Of a stretch of DNA of 13,818 nt, positions 1-7,754 are shown one piece after another. Position 1 is the stretch's first letter; each line of letters begins with the position of its first letter. The position numbers and the translations under genes are program-made. Source of the DNA: an uncultured Bacteroidales bacterium. Lineage in GTDB: Bacteria; Bacteroidota; Bacteroidia; Bacteroidales; Paludibacteraceae. Location of the stretch: assembly GCA_945787425.1 (NCBI GenBank), contig CALZHO010000010.1:1-13818 (forward strand). Reading direction: 5' to 3'. The notes beneath the pieces are model-generated. The model did no database searches and was not told the origin of the DNA. It worked only from the letters and a program-made list of their open reading frames with translations.

Positions 1-60
1 TCTCTTGCAGAGGTGCGTTTTTTTGTAGGTGAAGATTTGGCGAAAGGTGCTGGAAATTAG
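1..60 (+). CDS. C-terminal end of an unidentified protein (partial)
   Basis: The first frame is open from the left edge for 19 codons and ends in TAG at 58-60. The visible residues are SLAEVRFFVGEDLAKGAGN. Eleven of the 19 codons begin with G, the usual signature of real coding sequence, whereas the other two plus frames close early. I do not recognise the family from so short a tail. A competing reading is a minus-strand gene starting at an ATG at 82-80 and open to the edge (MFLPRDIPNFQHL...). Its residues look less protein-like and I see no minus-strand promoter for it. Confidence 0.45.
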   Translation, partial: SLAEVRFFVGEDLAKGAGN

Positions 61-88
61 GTATGTCTCTCGGTAAAAACATGGTGAA

Positions 89-143
89 GTTCCAATGAGG
101 TTCCAATCAGGTTCCAATGAGGTTCCAATGAGGTTCCAATGGA
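89..143. repeat. 11-bp tandem repeat, about five units
   Basis: The unit GTTCCAATGAG begins at 89, 100, 111, 122 and 133. The second unit has one change (C for G at base 9) and the last degenerates after GTTCCAATG. It lies in a gene-free region upstream of the rsfS promoter and runs with no real gap into a second array of the same period. It is not a CRISPR: the units are too short and have no spacers. Confidence 0.9.
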
Positions 144-149
144 GATGGG

Positions 150-248
150 TGGCAAATGAGGGGCAAATGAGGGGCAGATGAAGGGCTAAACAGGGGCAGA
201 TGAAGGGCAGATAAGTAGAAAATAAGAAGCAGATAAGGAGCAGTTACT
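150..248. repeat. Degenerate 11-bp-period repeat, about nine units
   Basis: Units of 11 bp start at 150, 161, 172, 183, 194, 205, 216, 227 and 238. The best consensus is GGGCAGATGAA, with variants such as GGGCAAATGAG, GGGCTAAACAG and AAGCAGATAAG. Divergence increases towards the right, next to the promoter. The period equals that of the neighbouring array at 89-143, although the unit sequence differs. No convincing reading frame runs through either strand here, so I treat it as non-coding. Confidence 0.75.
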
Positions 249-288
249 GCAAAAAAATGTAGCCTATGGCAATAAAAAAGCATTTTTC

Positions 289-319
289 TTGCACATATCC
301 ATTTTTTTTTGTACCTTTG
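289..319 (+). promoter_or_regulatory. Bacteroidota-type promoter for rsfS-ftsH
   Basis: A TTG at 289-291 (the -33 element) is followed after exactly 20 bp by TACCTTTG at 312-319, which matches the Bacteroidota -7 consensus TAnnTTTG. Nine T residues (302-310) fill the end of the spacer. An imperfect inverted repeat (248-259 with 281-293, one bulged base) lies just upstream, and its right arm contains the TTG. Transcription should begin a few bases after 319, giving a leader of about 155 nt before rsfS. The element is nearly identical to the one before rfbA at 13304-13334. Confidence 0.75.
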
Positions 320-345
320 TCGCGAATTTAATAAATTGCGTGAGT

Positions 346-378
346 GTGCCAAAATGGCATGCGGTTTGCCTTTGGCGC
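346..378 (+). promoter_or_regulatory. Hairpin in the rsfS leader
   Basis: GTGCCAAA (346-353) pairs with TTTGGCGC (371-378), with one G-U pair. After a two-base bulge, GGCA (356-359) pairs with TGCC (367-370), leaving a 7-nt loop. The 12-bp stem falls about 25 nt after the predicted transcript start. No T-run follows, so it is not a classic terminator. A role in leader stability or in control of rsfS is possible but not shown by the sequence. Confidence 0.45.
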
Positions 379-391
379 GAAATTTGTAGAA

Positions 392-468
392 GTGAAAACT
401 GAAAGGTGAAAAGTGAAAGGTGAAAAGTGAAAGGTGAAAGGTGAAAACTGAAAGGTGAAAACTGAAAA
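392..468. repeat. Heptamer tandem array before rsfS, eleven units
   Basis: Eleven consecutive 7-bp units fit GTGAAAR or CTGAAAR, from 392 to 468, ending 13 bases before the rsfS ATG at 482. The array lies within the predicted transcript leader. It creates GTG codons, and the one at 455 is in frame with rsfS and could be mistaken for its start. Because the period is 7, a gain or loss of units would change leader length, and any in-repeat start would change frame. Confidence 0.9.
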
Positions 469-481
469 CGAAAAATATATA

Positions 482-847
482 ATGAAAAAAGAAGTATCAA
501 CAAAGAAATTAGTAGAAACGATTGTAGAGGGTATTCAGAATCGTAAGGGACAACGCATTGTGACTGTGGATTTACGCAAACTACCTATTGCACCTGCGGA
601 GTATTTTATCATCGCAGAGGGCGGTTCGAACACACAAGTGGCAGCAATAGCAGATGAAGTGGATAGTTTCGTTCGTACACAAACACACGTACACCCACTT
701 TTCGTGGATGGACGCGACAACGCAGAGTGGATAGTGCTGGATTATGGCAATATCTTTGTACATATCATGCAACGCGAACCACGTGCCTACTACGACATTG
801 AGCACCTGTGGGCGGATGGCAAGATTACCGAAATTCCAGAAGTGTAA
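482..847 (+). CDS. rsfS: Ribosome silencing factor RsfS
   Basis: This 121-residue protein belongs to the RsfS (Iojap/DUF143) family. Family members bind large-subunit protein uL14 and block joining of the 30S subunit, which lowers translation in starvation or stationary phase. Family landmarks are visible: VEGIQNRKGQ near residues 14-23, AEYFIIAEGGSNTQVAAIAD in the middle, and WIVLDYGNIFVHIM followed by RAYYDIEHLWADGK near the end. I chose the ATG at 482, giving MKKEVSTKKLVE, because it matches the usual N-terminus. The in-frame GTG at 455 lies inside the heptamer repeat and would add a repeat-encoded tail. ftsH follows after 38 bp, a neighbourhood I know from Bacteroidales. Confidence 0.95.
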   Translation: MKKEVSTKKLVETIVEGIQNRKGQRIVTVDLRKLPIAPAEYFIIAEGGSNTQVAAIADEVDSFVRTQTHVHPLFVDGRDNAEWIVLDYGNIFVHIMQREPRAYYDIEHLWADGKITEIPEV

Positions 848-851
848 TGTT

Positions 852-879
852 GAATTAAGAATTTTGAATTAAGAATTAA
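852..879. repeat. Heptamer array (GAATTAA/GAATTTT) before ftsH
   Basis: Four 7-bp units, GAATTAA, GAATTTT, GAATTAA and GAATTAA, occupy 852-879. They are followed by GGATTT and the ftsH ATG at 886, so they fill nearly all of the rsfS-ftsH gap. The closing string GAATTAAGGATTT is also found on the minus strand directly before lpxB (8877-8889). The AAGGA in it could act as a weak Shine-Dalgarno sequence, although Bacteroidota depend little on that signal. Confidence 0.85.
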
Positions 880-885
880 GGATTT

Positions 886-2982
886 ATGGCAGAACAAAAA
901 CCTAAACAACCTAATCAAACGAACAACCAAAACAAGAAGCCAAAGCGCTCGCCGCTGACTTGGCTCTATTATGCTATTACGATAGGTCTGTTGATCTTTC
1001 TCTTCTTCCCCGTGGGTGGTGAGAAAGGTATAGACAAAGACCTGAGTTACACTAAGTTTATTGCATACGTGGAGAACGATGTCGTGGCTTCCGTCACGGT
1101 ATATGATGACAATACTGCTGAGGCGAAGATTCGTCCCGAGAAATATGTATTGGTCTTCAACAACCAAGAGAAAGGCGAAAACGCGAATGGCAAACTGAAG
1201 ATGCATGTGCCTTCTGTGGAGGAGTTCGCCAAGTATATTGATGGCGTGAACGCTACTCGCAAAGAGGCAGGCAAAGCGGCTATAGATGTAAGCTACGCCA
1301 AGTCCAAAGGCGACTGGTACCTCATACTGGTGAATATTCTGCCTTTTGTATTGATTGTACTCTTCTTCGTATGGATGAGCCGCGGTATGGCCAATGTGGC
1401 AGGCGGTGGTCCTGGAGGTATCTTCAATGTGGGCAAAGTGAAAGCAGAGGTGCAAAACAAGGATAAGAAAGATAAAATCACCTTCAAGGATGTGGCTGGT
1501 TTGGCAGGCGCAAAGCAGGAGGTTGAGGAGATTGTTTCCTTCCTCAAGAACCCTACCAAATACACCAACTTGGGTGGTAAGATTCCGAAGGGTGTGCTGC
1601 TTGTAGGACCTCCAGGAACGGGTAAGACGTTGCTCGCCAAGGCGGTAGCAGGCGAGGCGAATGTGCCATTTTTCTCGATGTCGGGTAGCGACTTCGTGGA
1701 GATGTTCGTGGGTGTAGGTGCCAGCCGTGTGCGTGACTTGTTCCGTCAGGCGAAGGAGAAAGCGCCTGCTATTATTTTTATTGATGAGATTGATGCCGTG
1801 GGACGTGCTCGCGGCCGCAATAACATGATGGGTGGTGGTAATGATGAGCGCGAATCGACGCTGAATCAACTGCTTACAGAGATGGATGGATTTGGTAGCA
1901 ACTCGGGTGTGATCATCTTGGCAGCGACCAACCGTGCGGATGTCTTGGATGCTGCGCTGTTGCGTGCTGGTCGTTTTGACAGACAGATACATGTGGAGTT
2001 GCCCGACTTGCAAGAACGCAAAGAGATTTTTGGTGTGCATATAGCAGGTATTAAAATAGATAAGGACTTGGACATCAACTTCTTGGCGAAACAAACGCCA
2101 GGTTTCTCGGGTGCGGATATTGCTAATGTCTGCAACGAAGCTGCCTTGATAGCGGCGCGTAATGACCACAAGAGTGTTAGCCGGCAAGACTTCATGGACG
2201 CCGTGGATCGTATCATCGGTGGCTTGGAACGAAAGAACAAGATTATGACTGAAGAAGAGAAGCGTTCGGTGGCTTATCACGAAGCAGGTCACGCGACTAT
2301 CTCATGGCTATTGCGTTGGGGTAATCCATTGGTGAAAGTGACCATCGTGCCTCGCGGTATGGCGTTGGGTGCGGCTTGGTATCTGCCAGAGGAGCGACAA
2401 TTGACCAACAAAGACCATATCATGGATAATCTCTGCTCTTTGTTAGGTGGTCGCGCTGCGGAGGAAGTGTTCTTGCAGCAGACTTCTACAGGCGCATTGA
2501 ACGACTTGGAGCGTGCGACCAAACAGGCATACGCTATGGTGGCGTACTATGGTATGTCCGACAAGTTGAAGAACCTCAGTTACTATGACTCTACGGGTCG
2601 CTATGATATGGGATTTGTGAAACCCTATTCGGAGAAGACTGCTGAAGTGATTGATAGTGAGACCAGTGCTATTATTGCAGAACAGATGGCACGTGCCAAG
2701 AAGATTCTCGAAGAAAATGCGGAGGGACATAATAAGTTGGCGCAAATGTTGATTGAAAAAGAGGTGATTACCTCCGACGATGTGGAGGCAATTCTTGGTC
2801 CTCGCCCTTGGGTGAGTCGCACCGATGAAATCATAGAGGCGAATGAGGCGATGAGGCTAAAAGGCGAAGAGGAGAAACCCAAAAAGAAACGCGCCCCACG
2901 CAAGAAGAAAGAAAATGAGACTCAGGAACAAGGAACCAAGAGCCAAGACGAAGTGGCTGAGAAGAATGAAGAAATAAAATAA
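886..2982 (+). CDS. ftsH: ATP-dependent zinc metalloprotease FtsH
   Basis: This is a 698-residue membrane-anchored AAA+ protease that degrades unassembled membrane proteins and short-lived regulators. The N-terminus has a transmembrane segment at about residues 24-44, a periplasmic domain, and a second membrane segment at about 144-164. The AAA domain shows Walker A GPPGTGKT at 241-248, the pore motif MFVG near 275, Walker B IIFIDEID at 296-303 and the second region of homology from about 346 ([20 protein letters not shown]). The zinc site HEAGH is at 465-469, and D540 in LNDLERAT is the likely third ligand. The C-terminal tail is very lysine-rich ([10 protein letters not shown]) with acidic stretches. 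Length and all key residues are normal. The ATG at 886 follows the heptamer repeat closely. The M16 peptidase gene starts 30 bp downstream with no visible terminator between them. Confidence 0.98.
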   Translation: MAEQKPKQPNQTNNQNKKPKRSPLTWLYYAITIGLLIFLFFPVGGEKGIDKDLSYTKFIAYVENDVVASVTVYDDNTAEAKIRPEKYVLVFNNQEKGENANGKLKMHVPSVEEFAKYIDGVNATRKEAGKAAIDVSYAKSKGDWYLILVNILPFVLIVLFFVWMSRGMANVAGGGPGGIFNVGKVKAEVQNKDKKDKITFKDVAGLAGAKQEVEEIVSFLKNPTKYTNLGGKIPKGVLLVGPPGTGKTLLAKAVAGEANVPFFSMSGSDFVEMFVGVGASRVRDLFRQAKEKAPAIIFIDEIDAVGRARGRNNMMGGGNDERESTLNQLLTEMDGFGSNSGVIILAATNRADVLDAALLRAGRFDRQIHVELPDLQERKEIFGVHIAGIKIDKDLDINFLAKQTPGFSGADIANVCNEAALIAARNDHKSVSRQDFMDAVDRIIGGLERKNKIMTEEEKRSVAYHEAGHATISWLLRWGNPLVKVTIVPRGMALGAAWYLPEERQLTNKDHIMDNLCSLLGGRAAEEVFLQQTSTGALNDLERATKQAYAMVAYYGMSDKLKNLSYYDSTGRYDMGFVKPYSEKTAEVIDSETSAIIAEQMARAKKILEENAEGHNKLAQMLIEKEVITSDDVEAILGPRPWVSRTDEIIEANEAMRLKGEEEKPKKKRAPRKKKENETQEQGTKSQDEVAEKNEEIK

Positions 2983-3012
2983 ATTATAGAAAATTAACCA
3001 AAATTTGTAAAT

Positions 3013-5811
3013 ATGAAAAAGTTAATTCTATGCATCATGGTGCTGGCGTTGTCGCTCGTAGCGGTAGCGCAACAACCACAACCACTGCCTATTGATTCAG
3101 CAGTGCGCGTGGGCAAGTTGGAGAATGGTCTGACTTATTACATCCGTCACAATGAATATCCTAAGCAACGTGCCGAGTTCCATATCGCACAAGCGGTAGG
3201 TGCTATCCTCGAAGAAGACCACCAGAACGGTTTGGCTCACTTCTTGGAGCACATGGCGTTCAATGGTACCGAGCATTTCGCAGGCAAAGGTATCATTGAG
3301 TACTTCGAGTCTATCGGTGTGAACTTCGGTGGAAACATCAATGCCTACACCTCACTCGACGAGACTGTTTATCGCCTCAGCGAAGTGCCAACCATCCGCG
3401 AAGGCATCATCGACTCTGCTTTGCTCGTAATGCACGACTGGGCATGCGGTTTGTTGCTGTTGCCAGAAGAGATTGATGCGGAGCGTGGCGTTATCCGTGA
3501 GGAGTGGCGTACTGGCGCACAAGCTAATCGCCGCATGTGGAAAGCCATTAACCCACTCAAATACCCAGGTAGTCAATATGCTAAACGCGATGTGATTGGT
3601 GATACCGCCGTAATCAACAACTTCGCTTACGATGCGCTTCGCGACTATTATAAGAAATGGTATGGTCCAGACAACCAAGCGATTATCGTGGTCGGTGATA
3701 TTGATGTAGATCAAGTTGAGCAAAAGATTAAAGCTCTCTGGGCAGATGTGCCTGCTCGCGAGAACCGTGGCGAGCGTCCATTGTACTCAGTAAACGACAA
3801 TGAGCAACCTATCGTGGCTATCGTGCGTGATAAAGAGGCACAATACACCCGCATTGAGTTGGAGTTCAAGAAAGAACCATTGCCAAAGCAATTGCGCGGA
3901 ACCAATGTAGATTACCTGCAAACTATTGCTATTGAACTTGTTTGCGATATGTTCAACAATCGTCTTTCTGAGTTAGCAATGAAACCAGAGGCGGCGTTCG
4001 TAGGTGCAGGGTCATATTATGGCGAGTTGGTGAAGGAGAAAGATGCGTTTGTGGCTATTTACATGGCAAAGAAAGGTCAAGAGGTAGCAGCATACAAGGA
4101 CCTTCTCACCCAATTGGAGAAGATGCGCCGATATGGCTTTACATACGCAGAGTTAGACCGTGTGAAGAAAGAGACCTTGGCTGCTTACGAAAAATCTTAC
4201 AACGAGCGCAACACCGTTCGTAATATCGCGCACGCGCAAGAGTATATCCGCCACTACTTGGACGGCTCACCTATTCCTGGTATCAAGTGGGAATATGAGA
4301 CGATTCAACAAATCCTGCCTGCAATCAATGTGGATATGCTTAACCAGATTGCACAGCAATTGGTTACTGACCACAACTTGATTATCTCTTTCCAAGCGCC
4401 CGAAGATGAGAATGTCGTTCTTCCTACCGAGACAGAGGCGATTGAGATGTTGGCAGCGGTGAAAAACGAGGCAATCGAAGCACCTGTGGAAGAGGAGATT
4501 CGCACCACATTGGTGGAGAATGCACCTAAAGCAGGCAAAATCCGCAAGACAGCATACAACGAGATTCTGGGTACTACCGAGTGGACACTATCCAACGGGG
4601 TGCGTGTCATTGTTAAACCTACTGATTTTAAGCAAGATGAGATATTGTTCTATGCTACTTCTTTGGGTGGCTACTCACAAGTTAAGACCGAAGATTTGCC
4701 TTCTGCACTATTGGCAACAGATGTCGTGGAATTGGCAGGTTTGGCGGATATGAACGTTACCGACTTGCAAAAAGCTTTGACAGGCAAACGTGTATCACTC
4801 TCGCCACGCATTAGTGGTAATTCAGAAAGCCTATCGGGTTCTTCAACTGTAAAAGATTTGGAAACATTGCTCCAACTCAACTACCTGTACTTCACTGCTC
4901 CACGTCGTGATGAGGAGTCTTATCAGACATTGATGAGTATCTTGGAATCGCAATTGGCTAACCGCGATAAGAATCCTAAAGTAGTGTTCAACGATTCTAT
5001 CCAAATGATGACAAGCAACAATTCTGAGCGAACCGTTATTTTCACTACTGAATTGCTTGGCAAAGTGTCATTGGATAAGGCATTGGAGGTGTATAAAGCT
5101 CGTTTTGCTAATCCTGCTGACTTCACGTTCTTCTTTGTGGGCAATGTGAACCCAGAGGACGCTGCTTTCAAAGCGCAAGTGTGCCAATGGTTGGGTGGGC
5201 TCAAAGCTAATAAGAAGAAAGAGAAAGTAGTGGATCATCAAGTGCGTGTTCCTCTGGGTAAACAACAAAATTACTTCACCCAAAAGATGGAAACTAAGAC
5301 TGCCAGCAACCGTATTCAATACACCTCATACGATATGCCATATACCTTGGCTAACGACTTGAATATGGAGATGATTGGTCGTATCCTTTCTACCCGCTAC
5401 TTGGAGTCTATCCGCGAGCGCGAAGGTGGTTCGTATGGCGTAGGTTGCGCAGGATGGATGAATATCCGCCCTGTGCCAAGTGCAGTATTGATTATGCAGT
5501 TCGACACTGACCCTGAGAAGCAAACCAAACTGATGGGTATTATTCACGAGGAAGTGATGACAATTGTCGAGAATGGTCCTTTGGCAAAAGACCTCAACAA
5601 AGAAAAAGAGGCCATGCTCAAAGACTTTGAGGAAAACCTCGAGAAGAATGGCTATTGGTTAGATGCTCTGGATAGTCACTATGTAAACGGTATCAACTAT
5701 ATAGCAGACTACAAAGCAGCCGTAGAGGCAATTACTGCCGAAACAGTACAAGCAACCTTGAAGAAACTGGTTGATGCAGGCAACGTATTCGAAGTAGTGA
5801 TGTTGCCATAA
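3013..5811 (+). CDS. Secreted two-domain M16 family metallopeptidase (PqqL-like)
   Basis: This 932-residue protein has a clear Sec signal peptide (MKKLILCIMVLALSLVAVA, likely cut before QQPQ), so it acts in the periplasm or outside the cell. The N-terminal half is a catalytic M16 domain with the inverted zinc motif HFLEH at 76-80 and a third ligand E157 in AERGVIREEW, at the family spacing. The C-terminal half, from about residue 520, is the second M16 unit. It has DVVEL where a zinc motif would stand, so it is catalytically inactive, but it keeps the conserved Arg/Tyr stretch SIREREGGSYGVG. The length matches the long PqqL-like proteases rather than the short processing-peptidase type. The substrate is unknown. 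It probably shares the ftsH transcript and ends at the terminator that follows. Confidence 0.93.
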   Translation: MKKLILCIMVLALSLVAVAQQPQPLPIDSAVRVGKLENGLTYYIRHNEYPKQRAEFHIAQAVGAILEEDHQNGLAHFLEHMAFNGTEHFAGKGIIEYFESIGVNFGGNINAYTSLDETVYRLSEVPTIREGIIDSALLVMHDWACGLLLLPEEIDAERGVIREEWRTGAQANRRMWKAINPLKYPGSQYAKRDVIGDTAVINNFAYDALRDYYKKWYGPDNQAIIVVGDIDVDQVEQKIKALWADVPARENRGERPLYSVNDNEQPIVAIVRDKEAQYTRIELEFKKEPLPKQLRGTNVDYLQTIAIELVCDMFNNRLSELAMKPEAAFVGAGSYYGELVKEKDAFVAIYMAKKGQEVAAYKDLLTQLEKMRRYGFTYAELDRVKKETLAAYEKSYNERNTVRNIAHAQEYIRHYLDGSPIPGIKWEYETIQQILPAINVDMLNQIAQQLVTDHNLIISFQAPEDENVVLPTETEAIEMLAAVKNEAIEAPVEEEIRTTLVENAPKAGKIRKTAYNEILGTTEWTLSNGVRVIVKPTDFKQDEILFYATSLGGYSQVKTEDLPSALLATDVVELAGLADMNVTDLQKALTGKRVSLSPRISGNSESLSGSSTVKDLETLLQLNYLYFTAPRRDEESYQTLMSILESQLANRDKNPKVVFNDSIQMMTSNNSERTVIFTTELLGKVSLDKALEVYKARFANPADFTFFFVGNVNPEDAAFKAQVCQWLGGLKANKKKEKVVDHQVRVPLGKQQNYFTQKMETKTASNRIQYTSYDMPYTLANDLNMEMIGRILSTRYLESIREREGGSYGVGCAGWMNIRPVPSAVLIMQFDTDPEKQTKLMGIIHEEVMTIVENGPLAKDLNKEKEAMLKDFEENLEKNGYWLDALDSHYVNGINYIADYKAAVEAITAETVQATLKKLVDAGNVFEVVMLP

Positions 5812-5830
5812 TAGAGCATACTATATTCAT

Positions 5831-5864
5831 AAAAAAATCCTGCTCATATGGGCAGGATTTTTTT
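5831..5864. terminator. Bidirectional Rho-independent terminator
   Basis: CCTGCTC and GGGCAGG form a stem around the loop ATAT, flanked by A-rich sequence on the left (AAAAAAAT) and T-rich sequence on the right (ATTTTTTT). The hairpin with a U-tract therefore works in both directions. It lies between the ends of two convergent genes, 19 bp after the M16 peptidase stop and 7 bp after the stop of the phosphatase gene. Confidence 0.9.
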
Positions 5865-5871
5865 ATGTTAT

Positions 5872-6324
5872 TTATTTTCGTAAGTGAGTTAGCAAAGCTC
5901 TGCACCCTTCCATAAGGTCGCGGTAGGTGGCTTCGAAGTCGCCTGTGTACCACGGGTCGGCTACATCGCGGTTCAAAAGACGGCGAATCTTGGGTTGAGG
6001 AAGTGCAGCATCGCGCTGCATAATATCCTCGCCCAAGACACGGCGGAGGTTGCGGATATTGTAGTCTTCCATGCAGAGAATCATGTCAAAATTCTCATAA
6101 TCCTCGCGCGTAATCTGGCGTGCCGCATGACGCGTGAATGGCACACCGTGAGCCGACAAACAGCGTTTGGCTGGCGGATAAATATCATGGCCAATCTCTT
6201 CGCGCGAAGTAGCGCAGGAGTCAATGATATATGTCGCATCTTGCGCCACCAGATGGCGCATCATCATCTCTGCCATCACGCTGCGGCAGATGTTGCCATG
6301 ACAAACAAATAGAATCTTTTTCAT
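5872..6324 (-). CDS. Low-molecular-weight protein tyrosine phosphatase
   Basis: This 150-residue cytoplasmic enzyme of the LMW-PTP family removes phosphate from phosphotyrosine through a cysteinyl-phosphate intermediate. The P-loop CHGNICRS begins at C8 with R14, which is the CX5R signature. The general-acid Asp is D123 in the ADPWYTGDF motif. I chose the ATG at 6324 (MKKILFVCHGNICRS), which is the standard family N-terminus; the frame is open further upstream but only into the preceding gene. The ATG overlaps the TGA of the YbaN-like gene as ATGA, so coupling is likely. In other bacteria such enzymes often oppose tyrosine kinases that control capsule export. No kinase is in this window, so that link is inference. 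It is the last gene before the terminator. Confidence 0.95.
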   Translation of the reverse strand: MKKILFVCHGNICRSVMAEMMMRHLVAQDATYIIDSCATSREEIGHDIYPPAKRCLSAHGVPFTRHAARQITREDYENFDMILCMEDYNIRNLRRVLGEDIMQRDAALPQPKIRRLLNRDVADPWYTGDFEATYRDLMEGCRALLTHLRK

Positions 6325-6728
6325 TTCTTCTCTCCTTTTGCTTTGGGAACCACAAACCCCACGACAATACACCCTATCAGTCCTGCTACGCCCACGATGA
6401 TGTCCACTGTCCTATTCGGAATAAAGAAAATAATGGATACACTCACCATTGTCGCCATCAAGGCAATAATGTACAGACGCTTGCGCATGGTGAGTCCCCC
6501 TTTCTCCTTATAGTCGCGGATGTATTTGCCCAAGAAGGATTGCAATAACCATGCTTGCAAGCGTGGCGAACTCTTATAGAAGCACCATGAGGCAAGCAAT
6601 ACAAAGGGTGTGGTGGGCAAACCTGGCACCACCACACCTATTGTTCCTAATATAACAGCAATGCAACCGCAAACAATAAATATATATCGTAATGCAATTT
6701 GCTTTTTCGACTGTTTAGGATGTTGCAT
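6321..6728 (-). CDS. YbaN/DUF454 family inner-membrane protein
   Basis: This small 135-residue membrane protein carries the DUF454 (YbaN) signature GTIGVVVPGLPTTPFVLLAS at residues 28-47, followed by WCFYKSSPRLQAWLL. Hydrophobic segments lie at about residues 14-47, 84-102 and 107-127, and the tail is basic (PKAKGEKK). The biochemical function of the family is not established. It starts 6 bp after the lipoprotein gene and overlaps the phosphatase gene by 4 bp. The ATG at 6728 begins a short basic leader (MQHPKQSKKQ), consistent with an inside N-terminus. Confidence 0.92.
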   Translation of the reverse strand: MQHPKQSKKQIALRYIFIVCGCIAVILGTIGVVVPGLPTTPFVLLASWCFYKSSPRLQAWLLQSFLGKYIRDYKEKGGLTMRKRLYIIALMATMVSVSIIFFIPNRTVDIIVGVAGLIGCIVVGFVVPKAKGEKK

Positions 6729-6734
6729 TGCGTA

Positions 6735-7754
6735 TTATTGTTTGGTGAAGATAAGCTCGCCTTCTATGCCAACCACTGCCATTGAAACACCAATCTGTGT
6801 GCTCGAAATTGCGGTGAAGATACCACATTCGAAACCATCGAACAGTTGTGCGAACTCGTCATCGGTGTTATATTCCACAGGTACCAGCACACCCATGCCT
6901 GCTCGTGGACAGTAATGCACTTTGCCCGTTGCAGTGCCGTCTTGAGAGCCAGATATGCTCTCTTTGGTGTAATGAATCTGGCAATCGCCATTCTCGTCCA
7001 CAGTAATCGTCATTTTCATGCCCATAATCCCTGCGTTTGCCTCCGTAGTCCAAGTGCCTACAAGGTCTTTAGGTGCCACTGCGGCGCGAGGTTGCTTGGT
7101 GAGCGTTCTCTTGCTGCCGAACTTGAAGTGAAGGTGATTCATATCAATAGCAGCAATGTCGAAACTCTTTTCGGTTTCACCTATATAGGTAATCTGACCC
7201 GTCAGTGCTTCTTTATCCCAAGAAATCACATGTGACATACTGCCGTCAAGTATGTCATCGTCTTCCATAATGATGGTAGCAATCGCACCTACCTCTTCTT
7301 CGTTAGGGTAAATCAATAGGTGTCGCGCGCTGCCACTGGTAGTCTCTTCTTTCCAGTAGCCCGTGAGCGAAAATGTCTCTACAGGTTTGTTGGCTTTGGT
7401 GAAGGTGACCTCTCCGCTCGCCATTAGAATGGTGAGTGTGGTGTCGTTGATGACCTGAATCTTAGGCGATCTGCCATCGCCCACCAGTGTTCCTTTGCCA
7501 TTGCTTGCTGTATAGGTGAGTTGGAAGGTCTCTGTTTGAATCTCCTCTGCTCCCTCGTATGTGATGAGATTAGCCGAGGTGGCGTCCACTACATCCAAAC
7601 CATACCATTGTCCCTCTGCATGAGGAGTGTTAGCCCAAAAACCGATAAGGGTATCAGGGTAACGTGTCGGCTCATTGGTTGAACCACAACTTGTAACTAT
7701 CAAAGCTACAAGAACTGCGAAAGCAGTAAAAAGTAATTTTCTTGTCATAATCAT
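6735..7754 (-). CDS. Lipoprotein with three lipocalin-like beta repeats
   Basis: This 339-residue protein has a lipoprotein signal, with lipobox LIVTSC at 18-23 and lipidation expected at C23. The mature part contains three units of about 95-105 residues. Each opens with L-x-G-x-W (LIGFW with W40, LTGYW with W134, LVGTW with W235) and closes with a strand ending in TK (EVTFTK, KRTLTK, ELIFTK). The content is beta-rich and polar, which suggests lipocalin-like or similar barrels, but I cannot assign a named family or ligand. The ATG at 7754 overlaps the lpxB stop by one base (TAATG); a second in-frame ATG at 7748 is equally usable. Being co-transcribed with lpxB fits an envelope role, which remains inference. 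Confidence 0.8.
   Translation of the reverse strand: MIMTRKLLFTAFAVLVALIVTSCGSTNEPTRYPDTLIGFWANTPHAEGQWYGLDVVDATSANLITYEGAEEIQTETFQLTYTASNGKGTLVGDGRSPKIQVINDTTLTILMASGEVTFTKANKPVETFSLTGYWKEETTSGSARHLLIYPNEEEVGAIATIIMEDDDILDGSMSHVISWDKEALTGQITYIGETEKSFDIAAIDMNHLHFKFGSKRTLTKQPRAAVAPKDLVGTWTTEANAGIMGMKMTITVDENGDCQIHYTKESISGSQDGTATGKVHYCPRAGMGVLVPVEYNTDDEFAQLFDGFECGIFTAISSTQIGVSMAVVGIEGELIFTKQ

Noticed and set aside
89..248. Possible CRISPR array
   Set aside because: The units are 11 bp and contiguous, without spacers, and no cas genes are in the window.
455..481. GTG at 455 as the start of rsfS
   Set aside because: It lies inside the heptamer repeat. The ATG at 482 gives the normal family N-terminus and length.
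107..503. Open frames on the minus strand across the repeat region (for example 107-352 and 264-503)
   Set aside because: The products are repetitive Phe/Leu/Ser/Pro/His strings created by the 7-bp and 11-bp arrays, with no protein-like composition.
790..2292. A 500-codon open frame on the minus strand opposite ftsH
   Set aside because: It lies antisense to a clear, full-length FtsH with all catalytic motifs. Its translation is rich in His, Thr, Leu and Cys with no family pattern, and it has no promoter or gene-like context. It is a by-product of ftsH codon use.
2983..3012. A separate promoter for the M16 peptidase in the gap after ftsH
   Set aside because: The 30-bp gap is AT-rich but has no TAnnTTTG box at a sensible distance and no terminator, so co-transcription with ftsH is the simpler reading.
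6325..6372. Upstream ATG at 6372 for the tyrosine phosphatase
   Set aside because: It lies within the YbaN-like gene and would add residues before the standard MKKILFVCHGN start. The ATG at 6324 overlaps the upstream stop as ATGA.
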